This document shows positions 6,950 to 11,622 of a stretch of 11,622 nt of DNA, one piece after another. Made by a program: the position numbers and the translations under genes. The notes beneath the pieces are model-generated. The model was not told the DNA's origin, searched no databases, and saw only the letters and a program-made list of their open reading frames with translations. Position 1 is the first letter of the stretch. Every line of letters begins with the position of its first letter. Origin of the DNA: Ruminococcaceae bacterium UBA1448 (GTDB lineage: Bacteria > Bacillota > Clostridia > Oscillospirales > Ruminococcaceae); contig DCTE01000186.1 in NCBI GenBank assembly GCA_002329405.1, positions 472 through 12,093 of the forward strand, written 5' to 3'.

Positions 6950-6978
6950 AGTGTATCACACCGCCCATAAAAAGGCAA
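6950..6978 (-). promoter_or_regulatory. sigma-A-type promoter for the CmpB-like gene
   Basis: On the minus strand TTGCCT (6978-6973), a 17-nt spacer, then TACACT (6955-6950) with an extended TG immediately upstream (TGATACACT). This predicts transcription starting near 6943 and a leader of about 57 nt. It is the best -35/-10 pair in the window. It lies between the hairpin at 7014-7039 and the gene start, so the CmpB-like gene and probably the regulators form their own transcription unit. Confidence 0.6.
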
Positions 6979-7013
6979 CCACTGCCTGAAAATTTTGTCG
7001 ACAATGCGTTTAA

Positions 7014-7039
7014 GGCGGATACCCTGCAAGGTATCCGCC
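7014..7039 (-). terminator. perfect 10-bp hairpin closing the bceAB/small-ORF unit
   Basis: GGCGGATACC and GGTATCCGCC (7014-7023 and 7030-7039) pair perfectly around a 6-nt loop, about 40 nt after the last small ORF. The minus-strand tail is TTAAACGCATTG, a poor T-tract, so termination may be partial, or the hairpin may protect the 3' end. It precedes the next promoter. Confidence 0.5.
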
Positions 7040-7077
7040 CTCATCCTTTTACCTGGTCATCCGACAATCTGCCAGCA

Positions 7078-7161
7078 TCATACCTGCATTCCGCAGGAAC
7101 TGAACAACATCCAGACCGCTCCTGCCAACATCATCAGGATAACCGCTGAAACACGTTTCAT
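7078..7161 (-). CDS. 27-aa small hydrophobic peptide, lipoprotein-signal-like
   Basis: Too short for routine gene calling, but the ATG at 7161 has an excellent ribosome site: GAGGGAGG followed by a 7-nt spacer. The peptide starts MKRVSAVILMMLAG, continues as a hydrophobic helix (about 5-20), and ends FSSCGMQV before TGA. SSC resembles a lipobox, although Phe at -3 is unusual; cleavage there would leave a five-residue Cys-peptide. Alternatively it is a one-helix membrane peptide. It lies 18 nt after the preceding small ORF, and the two follow the BceB-like permease with no terminator between, so it should be co-expressed with the transporter. No family recognised and function unknown. The case rests on the ribosome site, basic-then-hydrophobic layout and spacing. 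Confidence 0.55.
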   Translation of the reverse strand: MKRVSAVILMMLAGAVWMLFSSCGMQV

Positions 7162-7179
7162 CCTGCATCCTCCCTCTTC

Positions 7180-7293
7180 TTACATACCCGGATGCCACTC
7201 CGCCAGTTCTCTGCGGCGCATCAGTGCGGGCAAAACGATGATGAGTGCCGCGGCAGCCGCTGCAACTCCAACCAGCCATTTAAGAAGTTTCAT
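7180..7293 (-). CDS. 37-aa single-helix membrane peptide downstream of the BceB-like permease
   Basis: The ATG at 7293 lies 24 nt after the permease stop, with GAAAGGACGG upstream (AAAGGA about 12 nt from the ATG, slightly long; GGAA is closer). The peptide starts MKLLKWLVG, has a run of six alanines then LIIVLPAL (one membrane helix, about 6-24), a basic stop RRR (26-28), and a short polar tail ending WHPGM. The basic cluster after the helix suggests a cytoplasmic C-terminus. The second small ORF follows after 18 nt. No family recognised. In Bacillus, some BceAB-like operons carry a small exported protein downstream of the permease (for example YxeA after YxdLM), but this peptide is much shorter and no homology is claimed. 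Confidence 0.55.
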   Translation of the reverse strand: MKLLKWLVGVAAAAAALIIVLPALMRRRELAEWHPGM

Positions 7294-7317
7294 ATTCTGA
7301 TTCCGTCCTTTCTTCTG

Positions 7318-9378
7318 TTACCGTCCAATCGGTTTGACAGCCGGGTGCCGGCTGTAATCGCCGACAATCTTATAATAAGTCCGCGCCGTCAGCAGATAAA
7401 CAACTACATATACCACCGCAAAAATCATAAAGGTGATGATGACGCACAGGGCAAACAGCCCGGTATTTTTCAGGGCGAATAATTGCATCATCCGCGAAAC
7501 CATCGGGAACGCCACCAGAACATGCACACCGGATACCAGCAGCGGCAGGAAAAAGACCATCAGCACCTGTGTTCCAATACTCTTCTTGACGGTACGTGCA
7601 TCCATACCGACCTTCTGCATGATCACAAAGCGTTCCCGGTCGTCATATCCTTCCGATACCTGTTTATAGTAGATAATCAGCACCGCCGCCATTGTGAACA
7701 CCAGTCCAAGCAATATCCCCAAAAACAGAAAACTTCCGTACATCGAATACATTTCGTCTAAATTCAGCTGACGGCTGTCAACCCGATAACCGAAAAAGCT
7801 GTTTTCACGCATCAGTTCATCCAGTCTGGACACGACCTTCTCATATACCGCAAGTCTGGTATCTGCATCCTCATCCATTTCGATTCCCACGGTATACAGC
7901 ATCCGACTGGCACTTTTTCCATATATTTCGTTTTGATGCTCGTACATCGCATCAATGATTGATTGATCGGCGACGACTAGATACTGACTATTGTTCATTG
8001 AAATAAGCGCATCCCAGTTACTGAGCGGAAAATCCGTCAGATTTTCCACTACTTTAAACTGGAACTGGTCAACTTTGACACTGTCTAAGCTAATTTCCAT
8101 ATTGTTGCAGGAAAGTACCTCTCCATCCGCCAGTGTGACCGACTGTCCAGTCAGCTTGTTATAATCTTCCACAGTAATCAGTCCCAGTCCAACCACCGAA
8201 CCATCAGGTGAACTATTGGCCTGCTGAACTGTATATTTGCCATTTTCTTTCATCAGTACTGTAAATTCCAGATGGGTATAATCCTTGATACTGGTTGGCT
8301 CTACCATCTCCTGCACAGAGTCAACCGTTTTGCTGTAGACGTTGCTGACCATCTCTTCCGAAGCCAGTTCTCCGGTATCATAATCGCTCAAATAAAGAGA
8401 TGCCTCTACTTCATAGGGATATTGCACCCGGATGATATCTGAAAGACCGGTATACAAACTGACGGTTGTAGATATTGTCACCAGCACCATCGTTGACAGG
8501 ATGCAGATATTGGCCATACCGACCGCGTTCTGTTTCATCCGGTAGATCAGCCCGGAAATCGCTGTAAACGGTCCAACACGGTAATACAGCCGCTTGTTTT
8601 TCCGCAGCAATTTTAAAATCACAATGCTTCCGGCAGTAAACAACGAAAAGGTACCAAAGATAACCAGCAAGACCGCTACAAAAAACAGCACCAGTGCCGA
8701 TACCGGGTCTTTTACCGAAAGCGCCAGCGCATACCCTCCGCCCAGCGTTGCAATTCCAAACAGGGTCAGCAGTATCCGACCTTTTGGCTCCTTCTCCCCT
8801 TTTGAAACCGCGTGCAGCAGTTCAATCGGGCTGGAACGCAATACATGGAAGACATTGACCGCCAGGCAGATCAGGAAAATTACACCAAACTGTATTGTCG
8901 TCATCACAATACCCGGCAGGCTGATGGTAAATCCCATCGGCACCCCGAACCGCAAAATCTGCGCCAGTATCAGCAGCGTCAGCTTGGAAAACAGCATTCC
9001 GGCTGCAAGACCTGCCAGAATACATCCAGCTCCCAGCAGCACCGTTTCAAACAGCATCAGGATCGCAATATGCCGCTTTTCCATTCCCAGGATATTGTAC
9101 AGCCCCAGTTCCCGCCGCCGCCTTTTGATGATAAAGGAATTGGCGTAACAGATGATGAAAACCGAAAAGATTGATAATACAAAAATTCCCAGCCCCATCA
9201 TCACCTGCACATACTCCGCTCCCCGCTCAAAGGTCAGCGTCTTATTGGTCGCGATATCGCTCATGATATAATACATCGCGGCCGTTCCGATACAGCAAAG
9301 GCTGTACGGCAGATAAAACCGGCGGTTGCTCACCAGATTCTGCACCGCCATCTTGATATAAAGACAAAGTCTGCGCAT
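7318..9378 (-). CDS. BceB-type FtsX-like ABC permease (peptide-antibiotic resistance/sensing)
   Basis: 686 aa, normal for BceB-like permeases, with about ten membrane segments: near 22-40, 58-84, 103-130, 150-176, 203-221, 227-255, 287-309, then 549-571, 604-625 and 641-664. The large domain between segments 7 and 8 (about 310-548) is the extracellular region which, in this family, contacts peptide antibiotics or the lipid II-cycle target. FtsX-type signatures are RRRRELGLYNILGMEKRHI (86-104) and RERFVIMQKVGMDARTVKKS (581-600). With the ATPase it would free cell-wall precursors from bound peptides and signal through the BceS-like kinase. The ATG at 9378 overlaps the ATPase stop by one base (TGATG), with AAGGAACTCTG upstream, indicating coupled translation. 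The antibiotic specificity cannot be read from sequence. Confidence 0.93.
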   Translation of the reverse strand: MRRLCLYIKMAVQNLVSNRRFYLPYSLCCIGTAAMYYIMSDIATNKTLTFERGAEYVQVMMGLGIFVLSIFSVFIICYANSFIIKRRRRELGLYNILGMEKRHIAILMLFETVLLGAGCILAGLAAGMLFSKLTLLILAQILRFGVPMGFTISLPGIVMTTIQFGVIFLICLAVNVFHVLRSSPIELLHAVSKGEKEPKGRILLTLFGIATLGGGYALALSVKDPVSALVLFFVAVLLVIFGTFSLFTAGSIVILKLLRKNKRLYYRVGPFTAISGLIYRMKQNAVGMANICILSTMVLVTISTTVSLYTGLSDIIRVQYPYEVEASLYLSDYDTGELASEEMVSNVYSKTVDSVQEMVEPTSIKDYTHLEFTVLMKENGKYTVQQANSSPDGSVVGLGLITVEDYNKLTGQSVTLADGEVLSCNNMEISLDSVKVDQFQFKVVENLTDFPLSNWDALISMNNSQYLVVADQSIIDAMYEHQNEIYGKSASRMLYTVGIEMDEDADTRLAVYEKVVSRLDELMRENSFFGYRVDSRQLNLDEMYSMYGSFLFLGILLGLVFTMAAVLIIYYKQVSEGYDDRERFVIMQKVGMDARTVKKSIGTQVLMVFFLPLLVSGVHVLVAFPMVSRMMQLFALKNTGLFALCVIITFMIFAVVYVVVYLLTARTYYKIVGDYSRHPAVKPIGR

Positions 9379-10169
9379 CAGAGTTCCTTCCCTCCTGACG
9401 TTTTTCCATCCTCTCGGGAAGTCGAGCCGACCAACGTCAATGTGTCCGAAATCCGTGCAAACATTTCCTCGCTGGAAAGCTGACCGCGATAAAGCTGATG
9501 ATAAACCTCACCGTCCCGCAAAAACAGCACCCTTCCTGCTCTGGACGCCGCACGAACCGAATGGGTGACCATGACAATCGTCTGACCCGACTGGTTGATC
9601 TTCTCAAACAGCCGCAGCAGTGAATCGGTCGCGCGGGAATCCAGCGCACCGGTCGGTTCGTCCGCCAGAATCAGCTGCGGATTGGTAATCAGTGCGCGGG
9701 CAACAGCTGCACGCTGTTTCTGACCGCCGGATACCTCATATGGGTACTTTTTGACCAGATCGGCAATCCCGAGCATTTCGACAATCGGAATCAGCCGCTC
9801 TTCCATCTCGCGGTATTTGACGCCCTGCAAAACCAGCGGCAGCAGGATATTGTCCTGCAAAGTAAAGGTATCCAGCAGGTTGAAGTCCTGAAAAACAAAC
9901 CCCAGATTATCCCGTCTGAAGGCCGACAGCTGACGTTCCGGCAGGGAAGAAAGCTCCACGCCATTGAGATCCACCCTCCCGGAGGTCGGCCGGTCAAGGG
10001 CCGCAAGGATATTCAGCAGCGTTGTTTTACCGGAGCCGGATTCGCCCATAATGGCGACATATTCTCCCTCTTCTACCGAAAAGTTTACGTTATGCAGTGC
10101 CTCGACCTGGTTCCCTCCCAGCCGGGTCACATATATTTTTTGCAGATGACTGATTGTAAGCAATGCCAC
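9378..10169 (-). CDS. BceA-type ABC transporter ATP-binding protein
   Basis: 263-aa cytoplasmic ATPase partner of the BceB-like permease. Motifs: Walker A GESGSGKTT (42-50), Q-loop Q94 in FVFQDFNLLDT, signature VSGGQKQR (146-153), Walker B LILADEPTGALDS (166-178) and H-loop H203 in IVMVTHS. NLLDTFTLQDNILLPL is typical of BceA-like ATPases. A short polar C-terminal extension (about 245-263) is not part of the fold. The start is GTG at 10169, 8 nt after GGAAGG. It is the first gene of its unit, headed by a BceR-type box, an extended -10 and a leader hairpin, and it shares one base with the permease start. Expression is expected to be induced through the regulator pair at 3792-5502. Confidence 0.94.
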   Translation of the reverse strand: MALLTISHLQKIYVTRLGGNQVEALHNVNFSVEEGEYVAIMGESGSGKTTLLNILAALDRPTSGRVDLNGVELSSLPERQLSAFRRDNLGFVFQDFNLLDTFTLQDNILLPLVLQGVKYREMEERLIPIVEMLGIADLVKKYPYEVSGGQKQRAAVARALITNPQLILADEPTGALDSRATDSLLRLFEKINQSGQTIVMVTHSVRAASRAGRVLFLRDGEVYHQLYRGQLSSEEMFARISDTLTLVGSTSREDGKTSGGKEL

Positions 10170-10189
10170 GCGGCACCCTTCCTTTCCAA

Positions 10190-10210
10190 GCCACCGTCCG
10201 AAACGGTGAC
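10190..10210 (-). promoter_or_regulatory. leader hairpin before the BceA-like gene
   Basis: Arms 10190-10197 and 10203-10210 pair over 8 bp (one G-U) around a TTCGG loop, ending about 20 nt upstream of the GTG start and just before the ribosome site. It has no T-tract. It may affect translation or RNA stability, but no known regulatory RNA is recognised. Confidence 0.4.
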
Positions 10211-10252
10211 TTTCAAAACTGTTTTTTCGGGCTTTCCCTTACCCGTATCTGT

Positions 10253-10261
10253 ATTATACCA
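10253..10261 (-). promoter_or_regulatory. extended -10 promoter of the bceAB-like unit
   Basis: TGGTATAAT on the minus strand gives a perfect -10 with the extended TG. At 17 nt upstream the sequence is GC-rich with no -35 match (TGGCGG), as expected for a promoter that depends on an activator. The BceR-type box lies further upstream. Confidence 0.65.
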
Positions 10262-10291
10262 GACATTGGGCGCGGCCGCCATCGAACCAGC

Positions 10292-10326
10292 TTACAAAAA
10301 AGCCCCGGTTCCTTACAGTTTTGTAA
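10292..10326 (-). promoter_or_regulatory. BceR-type response-regulator binding region (TTACA-N4-TGTAA)
   Basis: Bases 10313-10326 read TTACA-AAAC-TGTAA on the minus strand, an exact match to the TNACA-N4-TGTAA consensus established for BceR-like regulators. A second TGTAA half-site (10296-10292) follows 21 bp downstream, two helical turns, on the same DNA face. Known BceR-controlled promoters likewise have a strong main site and a weaker secondary site. The half-site ends about 10 nt above the expected -35 position. This ties the transporter genes to the regulator encoded at 4822-5502. Confidence 0.8.
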
Positions 10327-10330
10327 GAGA

Positions 10331-10358
10331 GAAAAAGCGGCCCCGTTTCCGGAACCGC
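10331..10358 (-). terminator. intrinsic terminator of the M20 amidohydrolase gene
   Basis: A 9-bp stem (arms 10337-10345 and 10350-10358, two G-U pairs) with a GAAA tetraloop is followed on the minus strand by TTTTTCTCTC. It lies 22 nt after the amidohydrolase stop and directly upstream of the BceR-type box, isolating the bceAB-like unit. Confidence 0.85.
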
Positions 10359-10380
10359 CTTACATACGATCAGGATGAAA

Positions 10381-11571
10381 TCAGTTTTCTTCAGCAAGTG
10401 CCTGCAAATAGACCGCAATCTCCATCCGCAGCGCATCCATCAGCCCGCGTTCATCAATCTGGAAATGGCAGTTGTGGTGCGGCGTCGAGGTGATCGGACG
10501 CTCCGGGTCGGCAACGCCGACATGGAAAAACGCGCCCGGTTTTTCCAGCTCATAAAAGGAAAAGTCCTCTGCTCCCATCGACAGTTTTTTGGGGGCAATC
10601 TCAAACCCCAGCGCCTCTGCCGCTTTATGTACAATCCCGACTTCCCGCTCGGAATGAACACAGGATGGGAACCCGAACAGCAGCTGGGCGTCGCATTCCA
10701 GACCATAAGCAGCGCAGATACCTTCACTGATCCGCTTGATCTCGGCAAAAATCGTATCCATCGCTTCATTGCCGAGCGCCCTTGTATCGCCGCTGACCCA
10801 TGCGTCATCCGGGATAACATTTAAGTACTTCGGATCGCCGCCGCGAATCGAGGTGACTGACAGTACCGCAACAGTGCTTGGTGCCAGCTTTTCCGGCCGA
10901 AGCGTCGTCAGTGCTGTACCGACCGCACAGGCAACCGGCAAAGGATTCAGTGCCTTGTCCGGCGAAGAAGAGTGACCGCCTTTGCCGATGATATGGATAT
11001 TGAACTCACTGCACGCACCCGAAGCAGGCCCTGCAAAACAATCTACTGTTCCCAGCGGATGGGCAGATGCAACATGACAGCCGAAAATATAGTCAACATC
11101 CTTCATGACGCCTTCCTGACAGAGGGTGACCGCACCGCCGGGAAATTTTTCCTCAGCTGGCTGGAAGATAAACTTGACTTTTCCTTTGAGGATATCGCGG
11201 TTTTTATTCATCAAATCCGCCAGGCAGAGCAATATCGCCGCGTGGCAGTCATGCCCGCAGGCGTGCATGACCCCCGGAACAGTTGAACGGTAGGGCAAAT
11301 CGTTGTCTTCATCAACCGGCAGCGCGTCAATATCCGCACGGAAAGCAATCGTCGGGCCGGGTATACCGCTGTCAATTACGCCGACGACCGCATTGCCGCT
11401 GTAGCCGGGTTCTTCCGCAACCCCTGACTGGGCGAGGTGCTCCCGGATAAAGGCCACCGTCCCGAATTCCTCAAAAGACAGTTCGGGATGGGCATGCAGA
11501 TAATGCCGGTACTCAAGAATGGTCTGCTCATAAGGTGCCGCGAGGGCAGCCGCCTGCTCCTTGATGTTCAT
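10381..11571 (-). CDS. M20-family amidohydrolase (N-acyl-amino-acid/hippurate hydrolase-like)
   Basis: 396 aa, the usual length for the M20 subgroup that removes acyl groups from N-acyl amino acids or acts on related amides in the cytoplasm. Motifs in order: HAHPELSFEE (26-35), FRADIDALPV (77-86), MHACGHDCH (102-110, metal ligands C105 and H107), FQPAEE (136-141, catalytic/metal glutamates E140/E141), GCHV (H166), the dimerisation-domain loop GKGGHSSSP, GAEDFSFYE, and HHNCHF near 365-370, which supplies the last metal histidine. The cysteine ligand places it with the hippuricase/N-acetyl-aminoacylase class rather than DapE. The ATG at 11571 follows AAAGGAG by 8 nt. It has its own terminator and is probably unrelated in function to the downstream drug-response genes. 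The exact substrate is not determinable. Confidence 0.92.
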   Translation of the reverse strand: MNIKEQAAALAAPYEQTILEYRHYLHAHPELSFEEFGTVAFIREHLAQSGVAEEPGYSGNAVVGVIDSGIPGPTIAFRADIDALPVDEDNDLPYRSTVPGVMHACGHDCHAAILLCLADLMNKNRDILKGKVKFIFQPAEEKFPGGAVTLCQEGVMKDVDYIFGCHVASAHPLGTVDCFAGPASGACSEFNIHIIGKGGHSSSPDKALNPLPVACAVGTALTTLRPEKLAPSTVAVLSVTSIRGGDPKYLNVIPDDAWVSGDTRALGNEAMDTIFAEIKRISEGICAAYGLECDAQLLFGFPSCVHSEREVGIVHKAAEALGFEIAPKKLSMGAEDFSFYELEKPGAFFHVGVADPERPITSTPHHNCHFQIDERGLMDALRMEIAVYLQALAEEN

Positions 11572-11622
11572 GCTGAAATCTCCTTTACAATAGTTTATTT
11601 CAAACTGCTTGCTTTTTTGTTT

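Noticed and set aside
6934..7044. 36-aa minus-strand ORF starting MRADTLQG after AAAAGG
   Set aside because: The ribosome site abuts the ATG with no spacer, and the frame is built from the 7014-7039 hairpin and the promoter of the CmpB-like gene.
7049..7279. 76-aa minus-strand frame over the micro-ORF region
   Set aside because: It is in a different frame, Arg/Gly/Cys-rich with no membrane or domain pattern and no ribosome site; the two shorter ORFs have better starts and spacing.
1..11622. CRISPR arrays, insertion sequences, tRNA or rRNA genes
   Set aside because: No regularly spaced repeats, transposase-like frames, cloverleaf structures or rRNA-like stretches were seen; the only notable repeats are the listed hairpins and the inverted repeat at the left edge.

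Overview
The window comes from a fairly GC-rich, low-GC-phylum (Firmicutes/Clostridia-like) bacterium. The signs are strong AGGAGG/AAAGGA-type ribosome binding sites, a complete BceRS-BceAB-type peptide-antibiotic sensing and detoxification module, a duplicated CmpB-family (ABC-transporter type IV) membrane protein, and a MacB-type ATPase next to a secreted Ig-like/S-layer-like protein. I cannot name a species from sequence alone. Every supported gene lies on the minus strand, so the window reads from right (11622) to left (1).

Right to left the layout is as follows. (i) An M20-family amidohydrolase (11571-10381) ends in a clear intrinsic terminator. (ii) A control region (10170-10330) carries a TTACA-N4-TGTAA box, which is the known BceR-type response-regulator site, followed by an extended -10 promoter. 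(iii) A BceA-like ATPase and BceB-like permease overlap by one base, and two very small membrane-type ORFs (37 and 27 aa) follow tightly behind them. (iv) A strong hairpin, then a new sigma-A-type promoter driving the 438-aa tandem-repeat CmpB-family membrane protein. (v) A BceR-like response regulator and BceS-like intramembrane-sensing kinase with overlapping ends. (vi) A TIM-barrel sugar isomerase/epimerase and a Gfo/Idh/MocA oxidoreductase, only 38 nt downstream of the kinase, closed by a GC-rich hairpin. (vii) A separate unit with its own promoter region: a MacB/LolD-like ATPase and then the 5' part of a secreted protein that runs off the left edge.

Groups (ii)-(v) probably work as one unit. 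The kinase lacks a real extracellular sensor domain and would read the state of the BceAB transporter. The phosphorylated regulator would then bind the box upstream of bceAB and raise transporter and small-ORF expression. The CmpB-like protein sits between the transporter and its regulators, and its role is not known. The sugar enzymes may simply be neighbours, or may be transcribed by read-through.

The left edge holds the oddest DNA. The secreted-protein gene has an AT-rich middle (about 33% GC over 121-540) inside GC-rich flanks. Exactly at that boundary is a 24-bp perfect inverted repeat (1-24 with 98-121) around a 73-nt segment. Inverting that segment would create an in-frame stop, so it could be an intragenic ON/OFF switch, or it could be an assembly fold-back artefact at a contig edge.
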